Source: Lobosporangium transversale (taxonomy: Eukaryota; Mortierellomycota; Mortierellomycetes; Mortierellales; Mortierellaceae). From it: a DNA stretch of 64,000 nt. The position numbers and the translations under genes were made by a program. This document shows positions 1-13,438 of this stretch, in pieces. Numbering within the stretch: the first letter of the stretch is position 1; every line of letters begins with the position of its first letter. Under the pieces are notes generated by a model. It did not search any database. It saw only the letters and a list, made by a program, of their open reading frames with translations, and was not told the DNA's origin. The DNA is taken from the NCBI RefSeq assembly GCF_002105155.1, contig NW_019029038.1:62001-126000 (forward strand), read 5' to 3'.

Positions 1-278
1 CGAATTTTACGCGTTTTTTAACAATAATCGCAATTCTCCCTCCCGAATCCTATTTTTCTTTCCATCCCTTTTAATAGCTTCTATCTTTCCTTACCACTAC
101 CCCTTCATTCTTGTTTTCCCTACTCTTTCTTCGTCCGGTTAGTTCCCTAAGAGTAAAAGAGATAGACAAAAAAACGAAGCATCCCCATTTTTTTTTTTTT
201 TTTTTTTTTTCGCCTAAAGATTTGAACGTTCTGAACTCTGTTGAGTGCTTGTATGTGAGTGGGAGAGGTACACTGATC

Positions 279-485
279 ATGGATGTCCCCATAGCAGAGC
301 CTCCTCAAGATGCCGATTATTTAGACTACAAGGACCTGACACTACCACTCGATCCAAACATTATCTTTGAGGCATCGCCTGCTGATCTACAAAGTATTGT
401 CTATGTCAAGCGACAGCATGAGCTGCTGGATGGTGCAATCCATGGTTGGATACGCAAAGCTCGGGAATGTTTATCAGGTATGATT

Positions 486-519
<34 letters not shown>

Positions 520-3500
520 AGTTTGGTCGAAAAGTATGAACTGCTTATCAATGTCAACATTTTATAAACTCACTGATCTTTCTTACTGGTGTTGTTGTCG
601 CTAAAATGAACCGCCAAATATTTATTCGCCATTGTTTTACGTCTTGGAAGGTTCTACAACAGATCTCCGAGCGCAGATTCCACTGTTGGCCCAAGGAGCA
701 GCTCGAGGGGCTGATGGTAGCATTTTGGAAGGTATGTTCCTCTAATAGATCCAGAACGATGACAGCCTCTTAGATGTAGGATATTAGGGGAAAGTGTCCA
801 TTTCAATCCTTAGCCTTATCAACTGGGAACGGGAGTTTTCCAAATATCCATCGCCATGTAATTTTTTCGGATAAGGAAAGCCTAACTTTCTTTTTCTATA
901 CAATGGCAAATATATTGTGCGATTTTTCATACTTTCTTGAAAACACAAGTCCGAGGGAATAACTGGACACATCAACAGCGCCTCATGCAAGCACTCTTCT
1001 CAATTGGCCCAGAGCTCCAAAAATGCCAACCACAGGCACTTCCAACTATTCTGGAACAACTTGCTCCAATGGTCCTTGGTAAGAGCATTAGCTAAGCTCC
1101 ATAATATGGAATGTTGCGTGGATCTTTTCATTTCTTGTACTTTAGAACTTTGGAAAATTCGCGCATTGGGACACAATGAATTCCTGATTTTAGTTTCGTA
1201 GTATGAACTCATTATTCACACCTACAAATATTTAGATCCAGTCCAGGAATGCTGCTTGACAATTGAAAAAACCATCAAGGTGAGGGAAGGAGAGTTTAAA
1301 CTTGTTGTAACCTTCATTCGCATGTTCCACATGTGTCTAGCGCAGCCTTTTAATCTGTTTGTAACTTTTTTCTTTTCTGATTAGTCAACTAAGCTCTATT
1401 ACCGACAGGCCATTAAATTATACGAGAATGCCATTCAAAAATACCATGCAATGCCAAGGAAACATAGAATGAATAGCGCAAGAGAGGTACTGGGAAAAGA
1501 GAACAGCCTGTATGTTTGTTGTCTTAACGGACTGATGGAGCCATTGTACTTTTTATATACATTTATAAATAATCAATTTGATTAAGCTTCCTTTTTTTTT
1601 TTTTTTTTTTTTTTTTAATATTAGCCTTGCCCAGAAGCACATTTGGTTTTTGAAACTAAAAAAGAGATGTGTAAGGCTTTGTACGCGCTCAGTGGGACAC
1701 TGAATCATGCCATCGCATTCAAAGAGTCATTCATCCTTGAAAAGGTAGCTACGTGAAGTCCGTGGACTTTGCTTTTTAATGATATTTTACATCACCAATA
1801 ATGAAAATCTAAGCTATCCCACAATCTCACCATGCCAGTCTTTCATTTCCTATTACTATGTTTGTGATTTTTTTTTTTTTATTTTCTTATCGCATGGCAC
1901 TAGACAGACGTATTTATCAGAGCATTGAACGCATGGTATGCCTCAGGAAAGACTGATACAGCGAGTATAAAAAGTGTTTTTGAAAAGCCGCGACTTGAGG
2001 TAACACATATTCTTAAATGAATCATTTTTCTTTAAATGAAGCCTATGTTCCACAAAGCAAATTAACATTCAATTCATAACAAATTTCCTCTCGTGTGTGT
2101 TGAAACTAGACATATCGTTTTAGTGCTCAAATGTTCCCTCCGCTCAATTTTCCACACGAAGAATTTGAGGTAAAAAAAAAAAAAGGAATAGCGACAATAA
2201 TACAAATACACTTGTGTTTTTTCAATGATAACTATGGAGGACGAAAGAGAGACTAATATGAATGTGGTCCTATCTGTTTCCTCTTTCAGAGACACTTTTC
2301 AAAATACTGTCATTCACTCATGTTACCTATCACTTACCGTGACCTTGAAAACTTTGATCCTGTGAAACCAGAAGATGGTATAAAATCGGGGTACCTGTTC
2401 CATAGGAGCAAAAATGGGGAATGGAGTCGACAGTACTTCTATACTGATAAGCGAGGCATGCTAATGCAGTTCTCAAAGGGAAAGGTACACTATTCTTGAA
2501 GTTTTTTTTTTTTTTTTTTTTTTTTTTTCGGAACACGTCCTTGTACTTTTTTATTCTAATATCAGATGCCGCTATTGCTGCAAGAGTAGGATATCCAAGT
2601 AGCGAATCTAAAGCAGACACTCTTACGGACGGTCAATGTAGATCAAAGGGACTTTGTATTCGAGATTTGTTCAATAGAGATTTATCTGATGTATGAAGTG
2701 CAAAACAGCAAACAGCAGTACTCTTTTTTTTACTACTATACCTTCCTTGTTCACTATTTTATGACTGTAAATGAAAAAGAGGGAAAGAGTGGTGATCATG
2801 GATGGGCTCAAGCTCAGCTCATTTCCTCCTCCTATTATGAATTTTAGGGAATCAATTTTGCAAGCAACTACAAAAGTTGACTTCGAGGAGTGGAAATCAG
2901 CTTTATTTTATTGGCATCCACCAGACGATCAAATCCCACAAATCGATGCCCTCAAGATTAACTCTCCGCCATTAGTAGGTGTAGCAATAGTCTTCTTTAT
3001 TTAAAGCTCTATCACTTCTCTTTGCATTCCATCTGGCACCTGAAAGGCACTAAAGCAACTTTGGCTTTGAATGGACGATTGGTTCTCTCATCCTTTTTAA
3101 TACAACAGAAGCCCGTGTTATCGCGCCCTCATCATGCCAGTACTGGACGACTTTCAGAGCAGTCTTTGGTTTCACCAAAACCCAGGATGTCTGCTGAATT
3201 CCCAATCATCATAAAAGGCGACCTTTTTGTGTTAGGTAAGCGGCCTAGAATTCTTCAAATACCTACGATTCTCTTTTTTAAAAAAAAAAAAAAAAGAGAA
3301 TCAGGAAAGGTGGCGTTTGTGTTAATTGAGAACTGTGATAATACCATATTACAGATTTGCGGTCAAAGCCTATGCATTCGCAAAATAAAGTCGGTACCTG
3401 GAAGCGAGTAAATTGTTGCATTCGATCCAACGGCCATTTTGCGCAATATAACATTGGCGAGGTAAAAAAATTATTTCTACCAGAAATGAGGTCAATTTCG

Positions 3501-4879
3501 GTCAATTTCGGATGCATTTTAATATTTTTTTTTTTTTTTTTTTTTTTTGTAAGAACGACACCCCATTTGAAACAATACCCTTGGCTGATACGCTTCGAAC
3601 ACATATTTGGGCATTGGACAGCAGTTTGTTTTTGAAAAAGCACTGCTTCTCAATAAAATCACCAAACGATGTAAATTATTACACAGTCTCGTTGAGACGG
3701 TCGAGTTCTGATCAAGAGACCTTCAACAAATGGCTTTATGCTCTCAAATCCTTTGCAAAGCCCGAAGTCTTTGGCGCGAGTGAGCTCCTGGAATATCGTC
3801 TTTTCAGGACATTTTCAATTACAGTCAGTGATGGAAGGGGGCTGCCAAAGGATTTAGAGGCCTATTGCGAAATTATGTTAGACGACCAGAGGAGAGCTCG
3901 CACAAGTACGCGCCTGAAGGCGTCTCGGAACTCGGATCCTGACACTTCTTTCTGGCGGGATGATTTTGAGTTCACGTAAGTTCAATTAATAAGTAATACA
4001 CCTATAGGGATTTTTGAGTCCACGGAAGAAAATAGTTCTCATTGTGTTTTGTTATTTGTCAATCTCTTCTCTCTTTTTATATACATATCAATTTACCTAT
4101 TCACATTTAATAAGTGACCTGGCAGCATTTACGAAAGGAATTACGATAAATGTTATCCAAGTAAAAGGGAGCAAGCTGATCCCTTTTGGAAGGACTTGCA
4201 TCCCACTTCGAGATAGCCAGGAATGCGACGAAGGCTGGTATCCAATCATGAACATGAATGGTCGATCCCGATCTGAGCATCTGGGCGACCTTCGACTGAA
4301 GCTCAAGTATGAGGAGCAGTTCGTATTGCCTCTTGCCAACTACTGTGATGTATTGGAGGTAAGCGCACTAGCGATAACTCAAACAATGATCACAACAGTA
4401 AATTGTCTTACATAATGCACGTTTTTTTTTTTTTTTTTTTTTTTTTTTTTCAGCGCACTATCTTTTCATCTCATTGACTTTGGCTAATATTCTTTCATTA
4501 GATCATTGTGAATTTTCAAGAGAATAATGTCATATCCAAGCTCGCGGGGCTTGTGACGGACCTTGAAGGATTCTCCAAAAATGTGCTCCGCATTCTTGAG
4601 GGAAAAGGCCTTGCAGTTGTATGGCTCAACTCTCTGATTGATGAGGAAATTGCGGAAGCCGATCCATGTGAGTAGAAAGCTTTAGCTGTATTAAATTGTT
4701 TTGGCTATTACCTCTCTCTTTTCTTTTCCTTTTTAATATTCCCAGGATACTCACGCTTTATTTTTCATCTTGTTAATGGACTACTCTAGCTCATGTGAAC
4801 ACGCTATTCAGGTATTATAACTTGAAGACATGTTGTTGTAGCAATTGTGTTGGTTACATTTGAATGTATTTCAGTACCT

Positions 4880-4913
<34 letters not shown>

Positions 4914-6953
4914 TTGTATGTGCCGGAACCTCATCACTACCTTAGAGGAAATACCCTCCTGACAAAGGCATTGGATGCCTATATGCGCCTTGTAGGAACA
5001 GAATACCTTGATGATACATTGGGAGATATTTTGCGGGACATTTGCAAAAACAAGGTAGCCTGTGAAGTTGATCCTTCCAAGCTAGAAAAGAATGATGATC
5101 TCAAGACGCAGTGGAAAATACTGAAGCATCACACCCGTGTCTGCTGGGGTGCAATTACTGAAAGTGTCCATAATTTTCCAAAGTAAGTTCTCAGCATGTG
5201 CTTTGGCTTTTTTAAAGAAAAAAAAAAAAAAAAAAAAAAAAAGTTAAATAGTATCCACTTTTTATTCTTCCTCTAATCATGCTACTATTATCTCGTGCTT
5301 TACCAGGGAGCTACTGCTTGTGTTCTCACATCTCCAAAAGCGGCTCACAGAAAAGTTCTCGGTTCGTAGACCATCGAATAAACTGGACCCAGAGTCCGAG
5401 TTAGCTGATTTAGCACGGTACACTGGCGTCAGCGGATTCGTCTTTTTGCGCTTAATTTGTGCTGCGATCCTTACCCCTAAACTCTTTTACATCGTGAGAG
5501 GTAACCCATGTTTGGTTCTACATTCTTCCTCCTCCTTTAATCGTCTGGCTGCTAATCAAGATCCATGAATGCTTTCTATATTCATTTATGATATCGTTCC
5601 TAGAACATCCTGAAGCCCGTGCCCATCGAACGCTGACATTGATTGCCAAGTCGCTTCAGGGTTTAGCGAATCTCGTTATGTTTGGAATCAAGGAAGCGTG
5701 GATGGTTCCTATGAATGAGTTCATCGCAGTAGGTTACAAAAAAAGTATTGTGTATTACAAATACCTTAAAAAGAAGTAAAACTGCCAATGTATATTGACG
5801 TTCAACTTCCCCTTTGCTCTCATTTACTTTACCAACATAGGAAAATACAAAGAGCTTGAAGGGCTTTATTGATCAGATCTGTGTACGCCTCATTCTGTCT
5901 AATGCTTTTACTATTGTATGTGATTTATTGCAATTGTGATCTTTTCGCTGTTCACTGATAGCTTATATATGTTTTTGATTGGGGTCATTTTATATACTAC
6001 TGCTATTAAAGCTTGCGGATACATGTTATGATACTGGGTCGAGTACAAATTCGGTGCGATCCATCCCAATGCAAGCTCCGCATTCGCCTGGATCAACTAA
6101 TTCTTCTGTCTTTCAAGGCACAACTAATACCGACAACAACACCCACGGCAATGCTAGCGTAAGCAATATAGGATCAAGGGGATCTATATTACCAATACGA
6201 ACAGGAGCTGGCATTGGCGTTGGTGCTGGGGGGACTCCATCCATGATGATGGCACCATTATCTTCACCCATCTTACAGCCACGCCTCAATAACCTTCGGT
6301 CATCAATAATAGATACAGTTTTGCCGCCTGTTGGAGATATTGAGCATGCCGCCATATTAGATCAAAACCAGGATATGCCACTGTTGCCTCATATGATTGA
6401 CTTGGGCAAAGAGCTGGCTCACTTCACAAACACCGTTGCACGCGTGATTCCACATTGGCCGCACGAGTATCAAGTTGAGGCAGAGGCTGCAGCAGAAGTG
6501 ATGCAGGATGACGAGGATTTGAACGTAAATGGAAATCCATTTGAAGGAAATGATCGTCAGCGACAGCAGTACCAACTAAATTGCTCTAATGAGCAAAGAG
6601 AGGAAGATATTTTGCGTAAAGTAGGACAAGCATGCTGGGATGTAGTCGAAACGATCCAGGAACGTGTTCAGCTCACTGTTGAGCTTGAACAAGAGGAGCG
6701 ACTCCGAACGGCTGCTGCCGCTGCCGCTGTTGCTGTTGCTGCAGGGACAAGTGCAGGAGCAGGTGGAGCAGTAGGCAATTTGCCTTATTTTTCCAAAGCT
6801 AAGGTTTCGCGCGAAGGCTTTCGTGATGGAGAAGAGTCCTACGTGGTATATGAGCATTACGATGGGATGGATCATGAGTTGGAAAGTTTTGATGGCTATG
6901 AAAGATTTGATAGCGATGACGAGTCCTTTATTCAACAGTCCGCGTATGAGTAG
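279..6953 (+). CDS. Ras GTPase-activating protein with PH, C2 and RasGAP domains (many introns)
   Basis: Predicted GTPase-activating protein that speeds GTP hydrolysis on Ras at the plasma membrane. Reading across about twenty short introns gives a helical, BAR-like N-terminal region (279 to ~2.3 kb). A PH domain follows (~2.36-2.7 kb, beginning GYLFHRSKNGEWSRQYFY), then a C2-like segment (~3.8-4.35 kb), then the RasGAP catalytic domain (~4.5-5.9 kb). The arginine finger is the Arg codon 4944-4946 in YLRGNTLL. The second GAP signature FLRLICAAILTPKLF and the helix LIAKSLQGLANLVMFG are also present. The tail from ~6.0 kb is low-complexity and Ala/Glu-rich and stops at 6951-6953. I chose ATG 279 because it is the first start in the frame of the first conserved exon, after a poly-T run. 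The domain order resembles RASAL/GAP1-type RasGAPs. Poly-A or poly-T runs occupy several introns. The family is certain; individual splice sites are approximate. Confidence 0.88.
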
Positions 6954-7174
6954 CCCTGATGGATGCAAAAAGACTTTTGCATGTAAACTATGCACCTTGG
7001 TTTTATTTTTACTGATGCAAAATATATGAAATAGAGCGGCGAATGAGGATAATTACACTTGATGCAAAAAAAATTTTATTCTTAATTCATAAGCATCGTC
7101 CTGGGAAACAAGTAAAAGGAAAGGAATGGAGACCACAGAGTAGAAAATTGGGAGCTTGAGAAATATATACATAT

Positions 7175-9341
7175 TTAATGATCTTGTACCAATTGCACGG
7201 TCAACTCGCCAGTGCCCTCAGATTGTGCGTCCAAGTCCATGAAGGCTTGTAAACTCTGGTGAATACTTGTAAGGATCGCTTGTTCATCTGCACCTTTGGT
7301 AACATTCACAATTAATGTGCCAATCAACTGTCCATACGTGTTACTCCAGACATGAGTACGCTCTAGTCTAAGTATTGCTGGATTGGAGAGTGAAAGCTGG
7401 CGAATAGCCTCTTCGATCCCTTCAAGAGCCTTTGGAGGGGTTGTCTGCAATAGGACCATACCCAAGGCTTTGGCCAATGGTCCTCCAAGCCAGAACATAA
7501 CAAAGGATTGTCCGATTGCCACTAATTTGTCCAAGGCGTCCACATGTGGAAACATAGCCACAAGGACCACTCCTCCGACACAAGCCAAGCTGGTAAGTGT
7601 GAATTGGTTATTCATCAAAAGGGCTGCCTTTGACGCACTAGAGCGACTAAAAGCTGCCTGTGTCGATGTGAGAGAATTGGAGTCTAATACTTTTTTTTAG
7701 ATAAGAAAAAATATAACTGCGATATTAATACATACTTCATGCCAAAACACACATAAAAAAATGGCATTGGACTTCAAGCCTTTTCTATCAACTTACAAAG
7801 GCAAAACTGTTTATGGTTTTGATATCCTAATGAAGACACTAATGTGGCGCACAAGCCGACCATTGCCCAAAATAAAGGCACTCGCACGATACTGAACAAA
7901 GAAAAAGGAAGATAGTAATTCACGGGTGAATATCGTAGAACCACAGTTTGAATATGTATATTTCTGAAAGACGTTTTGGTCAGACTTACGCTCCATTATG
8001 ATGATCGTCTTCGAGCATGAGATGCTCCAAACTTTCTTTGAGCATGTTCATGCCGATGAACATCAAGAAGATAGCATTGAATAGCCCAAATAGGATTTCG
8101 AAGCGTTGCACTCTTCGATTGATAGTTTTTTTTGGAGGAAAAAAGAAAAAAAAGTCAGTTGCTTGAAATATAATATACATAGAAATTGCAAAGATAATCA
8201 CTTCGCTTACCCAAAGGGATGCTTCACAGTAGACTTTTTCATTTTTATATTCATATGGACGACACTTGACGCAAATATATTGAGAACGCCAAAAGCATCA
8301 AAAAGCATCATATAGGCCAATCCGATAATTGCTATATTTGAGAGAAGAAACGTTTCTTAGCGCTCAATATCCCTCTCAATTCTTATTCTGGCCAATGGTA
8401 GCCATAGGCTCAACAAAATGTTATGATCATTATTACATAAGGAGCCAGCTCCCATTCCGGAGACCCATGTCATGATAGCGATTGACAAATGGATCAAGAC
8501 CCAAGTAAACATTGTCTTTTGTTTGGGCAAAAGGTCTCCAAAAATCTGTCCATATGTAGGCAATTGAGATCGAAAACTAACAGGATAGTGGTGATGAAGG
8601 TGATGATCATGTCCATGATCATGGCTGTGGTGATGATGAGCGTGGTCATGGCCATGTCCATGTCCATGACTATGGCTGTGGCTATGGTTATGATTTTGAC
8701 TGTGATCGTGTCCATGGCCGTGGCCGTGTCCGTGCTCATGGCCGTGTTCGTGTCCTTGGTTATCATGGTGATGGTGATGGTGATGATTCTGATGAAAGGT
8801 TGGAGTCTGATGAGAGTGATGAGATTCATGCTGGTGCGATTCTGATGAGATTTGATGATATTGATGGTGTTGGTGACTATGGTGTACATGGGGGTGCTCA
8901 GTTGGTACACCAATGTGGGCCCCGCCCGCATGACCTATTCTTGAAATATGGCCATGATCTTGATTACCATCTTGATGCTGAGTATGCGATCCATGGACAT
9001 GACTATGTGTCCCTGCTCCACTCTGTTCAGTCGTCAATACAAGAAGCGAAACAGCCGTTATTGCTTTATTCAAAATAATTGCCCAAACAACCTGTTTTCA
9101 TCAACTTTCAAGGCTTTTTTTTTTTTACCAAAGGCTTCTTGAGCTGCACAAGACTATTACCACTATTAAGACTATTGTCGAATCCTAATGAAGATGCACT
9201 CATCCCTGTTGGTCTTATGCCTTGGCCAGCCATTGGAGTTAGATGAGATTGTAAATGATGACTCTCTGAGGGTGCGGCGGCAGCAGCAGCAGCGACGAAG
9301 GGCGAGTGTGTTCTCCTGATTAGCTGAGGATTAGTATCCAT
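7175..9341 (-). CDS. Zrg17/ZnT6-like cation diffusion facilitator subunit with His-rich N-terminal region
   Basis: Member of the cation-diffusion-facilitator (zinc transporter) family. Six exons keep phase: 9341-9129, 9091-8437, 8331-8211, 8112-7990, 7891-7797 and 7653-7175, giving 561 residues. Residues ~95-238 are extremely rich in His-Gly, His-Asp and His-Ser, as in zinc-binding CDF loops. Transmembrane helices start near residue 262. The conserved block HPFGVQRFEILFGLFNA follows helix 2, and a cytosolic C-terminal domain ends the protein. The metal-binding polar residues expected in helices 2 and 5 (HxxxD/DxxxD) are not seen: helix 2 reads AYMMLFDAFG and the helix 5 region reads LMNNQFTLTS. 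Zrg17 and ZnT6 are known to lack these residues and to work as heterodimer partners of Msc2 and ZnT5. The inferred role is therefore the non-transporting half of an ER/Golgi zinc importer. It converges on the RasGAP gene, 221 bp away. Confidence 0.8.
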
Positions 9342-11842
9342 AATGACTTTTTGCTTTGTCGTCTATACACTGTGTTTGCTTAGTGTCTCGAGAGCGTGAT
9401 TCTAGAGTAAATGGAATGCAATGAAAAGACTGGAAGTAAAGATGAGATGAGGAAAGAGATATTACTAAAACTTTTTGTTGACTACTTTGATGGAAATTAA
9501 AATACCGTAATTCTTGTACATGTACCTTTTTTTCCACGTTGTCACATCATTCGCAGCTCAAGAAGCGGCGCCAGTGGGGCTCAATTGCACGGGTGCCAGC
9601 GGAACCTCTCCATGATTCCACGTCCCATGCATAAGATATATTACTGGCCAGACATGAAACTTTATTGGCGAGAACTGCACCAAATCTTGTTTTGTGTTTC
9701 TCGATCAAAGCCCATGGTGTGTTCGCAGAATGGTTAAATATACAAGGCCCGTGCACAAGGCATCATACCTTAGTTTGCGGATTGCAGGGTAGAAAGTAAA
9801 ATGGTATTTTGTTCTTTCGCGACGTCCACAACAATCCAAGGATTTTGAAAATAAGTGCTAATCATACATGTTAAGTATAGACACCAAGGCCCGAAGCGAG
9901 TCGCGTTTGGAGAAGGGGGTACACCTTATGCCTCTGCTATTTGATGACTACCTTATGAATAAAATAGGTCGGGAATCTGGAGTGAGATCCATGAATACAC
10001 CATGGGACTGAGCTCTTAAAGCATTCACAATCTCAACAAAGCAAAGAGGAACAGCAAAGACAGACGCTGTAGATTTTGGCTATACCAGAAGTGCATGCTT
10101 GATTGGTCAACGGGATATTCATTTTGGAATAAGATCATTAGACCTACTTTTTCCACGCAGAAAGAATACACGTGTACCTCAAGTTTAACTGTTACTCTGG
10201 TCCTCTCAGAGCACAAAGTACCTGCCAACGGCAAGGTCTACGCACATCAAACATGGTTTCGTCGTATACCGCGACAAGCTAAGAGCCTTGCAATGATAAT
10301 ATTTAAAATTGATATAAATCCTCACCACCAGTGGCCATGTTGATGAGGAAAGCCTTGAGAATGGGAATCCACAATTGTTAAATAGTTTGAGGGTATATTG
10401 CCGGGCTTTACGCCTTGGGTTTGTCCCAGGAACCTTACTGTTCTTTCGCTATTAACAAGGAAGGGAGGGAGAATAATAATTCGAGGCTAGCGATGGTGCC
10501 TCTTTATTGCCATTACTCTCATGATTTGAGTGGATAGTAACTCTATCGCTTTTAGGCCATGTTGGTGGAGAAAACTTTGTTAATGAGTAATATACATCCC
10601 ACTGGAAGGCTGTTGTCCTCGCTTGCGCCTTAGAACTCGAGTCTAATTTGGTAGTCCAAGGTATTTCTCTTGCACCTTGATGGATCTTTGAAGCTATCGA
10701 TATCGGCTCTCCAAACAAGAGGGAATGATGGCAATGGTTTGAAGTGCCCGTTGCGTTGCGTTCGGAGAAAGCCGGGCGTAGTTTTAGTTGACCAATTATT
10801 TTGATTCTTTGTAGAGTGATGAGCTAACTGTACTTCAGCCACTGAGGAAAGTGTTGTTCTAGGGTTGGAATGTTGGATCGAACCTACCACGGATGGAGAC
10901 AAATTGCCACAGCAAAATGATTTGCATTGAACCACGCATCGGCCAAGGAGTCCCAAGAGTTTTATTATAAATATTTGGACATTTTTCTCTACAAAGCTAA
11001 GATATCCATCTCCATTTGCTGTTCCTCTACTCTATTGAAATACATTTAATTCTGTTTAAATAAATCCATTGGCGACTGTTCGGTACCTATTGCACTTCCA
11101 TATCTGCCTGGACTTAGCAGTAATTAACAGAAATGTTTGGTTTTTCTTGAATGACCGCCATCCAGAGGGACTAGTAAGAATCGTCAAAGTTCACTGCATC
11201 GGTCAAAACAATAAAACTCGACTAGTAGTCAGCCAACTCTCAAAATGTGACATTAAATAACGCCTTAAGAGGCTTCAATAAAATTACGGTGGCTATTGAG
11301 ACGCAGAATAGATATTTTCGTCTCTTATGTGTACTAGAAGATGCAGAGCTTGTTCTCTGAGCTAAGCTTTCTGAAGTAACGTCAGTAATCAGTAATTGCA
11401 CATATTATCCCACTTTTTACATATTCCCAGCATTCTCTCGATCCAAGGGTTGTAACACAACCATCAAAGGATACATGTTTGTCAAAGCACTGATATATCC
11501 CTTGGGAAAGTGCAGGAATATGTTAAAATCATTGTTCAAGGAGCGCGCAGGGTAGTCAAAAATATGTGGTAGTGTTCAGATGTTTATACGGTTTCATATG
11601 GAGCCCGGACAGTCGCCATTGCACAGAAGGCATAGAAATGATACACTTTATCTGATGGAAATCAAGCCAATTGTTGTCGCCAAACCAGGCACATTCAGGC
11701 TCGAAAAAAAAAAAAAAAAAAAAAAAACAGATCTTGTTCGACGGATCGTCAACTACAGTGCTCATTCTTTCATTTAATTTCCTCCTCTTTTTCTTTTACT
11801 CTATTCCCTCATTCATTCTTCTCCTTTACTCACTTTCTATAC
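9342..11842. other. gene-poor region with repeat relics
   Basis: No intact gene is visible over about 2.5 kb. All frames are interrupted and nothing recognisable remains except the dispersed repeat at 11156-11322, which matches the interior of the TIR element at 16.6-18.4 kb. Long homopolymer runs are absent between about 9.13 and 11.70 kb, unlike the flanking gene space. An (A)22-24 run lies near 11705-11726, ahead of the carrier gene. The stretch next to 9341 should hold the promoter of the zinc-transporter gene. The rest is best read as decayed mobile DNA. Confidence 0.5.
11156..11322 (+). repeat. dispersed repeat, copy 1 (related to 17007-17167)
   Basis: About 165 bp resemble 17007-17167 in the same orientation. 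Shared blocks include GCCATCCAGAG, GTAGTCAGCCAACTCTCAAA and GAGACGCAGAATAGATATT. Small indels and substitutions separate the two copies. The second copy lies inside the TIR-flanked element, so this one is probably a relic of a related element without its ends. Confidence 0.75.
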
Positions 11843-12768
11843 ATGAGTGATCTTTCTGCTTCAGCATCCACTTTGACTGTCATGCCTGCTCCCCTAAAAC
11901 AGGCTACACTGCTGCAATGCATGCTGGTAATCTCATTTAACATACACAATGCTCTCTCTCCTCATTCGTTCATTTCAACCTGATTTCATTATGTAGCTTT
12001 TCTATAACCAAAACTAAGACGTTTTGCACGCGTTGTATGTTCGTCATAAAAAAAAAAAAAAAGGCTGGCGCTATGGCAGGAACAGCTGTGGACACTGCAT
12101 TGTTTCCCTTGGATACATTAAAGACTCGTCTTCAATCAAAGGCTGGTTTCGCTGCCTCTGGAGGATTCAGAGGCGTCTATTCTGGCCTGACAAGTGCTGT
12201 TATCGGAAGTGCACCTGGAGGTAAAAAACAAAAAAATGAGTCATTGTGTATTATTTTTTGTACATGTCACTACCAATCTCATACCTCGTTTTTTGTCATT
12301 CAATCAATTGATAGCCTCGATGTTCTTCGTCACATATGAAGGCCTCAAGACTGGATTGTCCGCAGTGATGCCGGGTCCTCAGTATGCACCTGTCGTACAC
12401 ATGATATCTGCTTCTGGAGGCGAGATTGTAAGTTTATTGTACAAATTGTGGTGGTCTAGTCGTGTGTGGGCAAAATTTAATTTTCCTCGACGTTCTTACG
12501 CCACCAATCCTCTCAACACATCACACGAGCCAAAAAAAAAAGTGGAGGTCATTCACTATATATCCAATATTCATTTTGTGTTAAAACTTTTATCAAAATT
12601 TAGGCTGCCTGCTTTGTCAGAGTCCCGACAGAGGTCATCAAGCAGAGAATGCAGACAAAGCAATACAAAACTACGACAGGAGCCGTGAAAGCGGTTATCC
12701 AGAACGAGGGTATTTTAGGCTTCTACCGTGGATATTTCAGCACAGTAGCACGTGAGGTAAAATAGCGC

Positions 12769-12802
<34 letters not shown>

Positions 12803-13242
12803 AAAGCTTTTGCCCATCATCGTTATAAAACCATTACGCCTTACTTTTTTTTTTATCGCTATTATAGATTCCCTTCACATGCATCCAATTCCCCTTGTAT
12901 GAATATATGAAGAATACATATGCCTTTGCCACTCATAGAACTAAGGTAGATCCTTGGGAAGCTGCTATCTGTGGATCAATTGCTGGAGGAGTCGCTGCAG
13001 GGATTACAACGCCATTAGATGTGATCAAGACACGTGTCATGCTTAGTCAACGAAGTCAGGCAGGCTCACAATCATCAGCGTATTATTCTGGGATCATCTC
13101 GACGTTCAAACGCATATTAACAGAGGAAGGTCCTCGAGCTTTATTTTCAGGCATCGGACCCCGTGTAATGTGGATTTCGATCGGTGGTAGTATTTTCTTG
13201 GGCGTCTATGAAAAAGCTAAAGTGATTATCTCACGCGAATAA
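11843..13242 (+). CDS. PET8: mitochondrial S-adenosylmethionine carrier (SLC25A26/Pet8 type)
   Basis: Mitochondrial carrier of the inner membrane that exchanges S-adenosylmethionine for S-adenosylhomocysteine, supplying methyl groups to mitochondria. Five exons keep phase: 11843-11926, 12064-12220, 12315-12427, 12604-12756 and 12868-13242, giving 293 residues. All three carrier signatures are present: [11 protein letters not shown] (~residue 40), [11 protein letters not shown] and [11 protein letters not shown]. Orthology to Pet8/SAMC is supported by the start of repeat 1 ([18 protein letters not shown]), by [13 protein letters not shown], and by [10 protein letters not shown] in repeat 2. 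ATG 11843 was chosen because it joins in phase to exon 2, just upstream of the first helix. The first intron ends in a poly-A run directly before its AG, and an (A)30+ tract follows the stop codon. Confidence 0.92.
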
Positions 13243-13269
13243 GACCTAGAGACGGACGTCATGGTATCG

Positions 13270-13302
<33 letters not shown>

Positions 13303-13438
13303 ACTCTTGCACCTTTTATTTTAGATCTGTATTATAAAAAAGTTGAGTGCAATATAAACAGAATGCGAAATGCAATATGCGGACTAATAAATAAAGTAAT
13401 ACAAATGTATTCTACAGGGTATGCTCTAGACGGGTAAT

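Noticed and set aside
8590-8860. Regular short repeats (CATGGCCATG-type) that could look like a CRISPR or minisatellite
   Set aside because: They are the codons of the His-Gly-His-Asp region of the zinc-transporter-like protein.
9547-9756. 69-codon minus-strand open stretch near 9.6 kb as a gene
   Set aside because: No homologous features, closed frames on both sides, and it lies in repeat-relic DNA.
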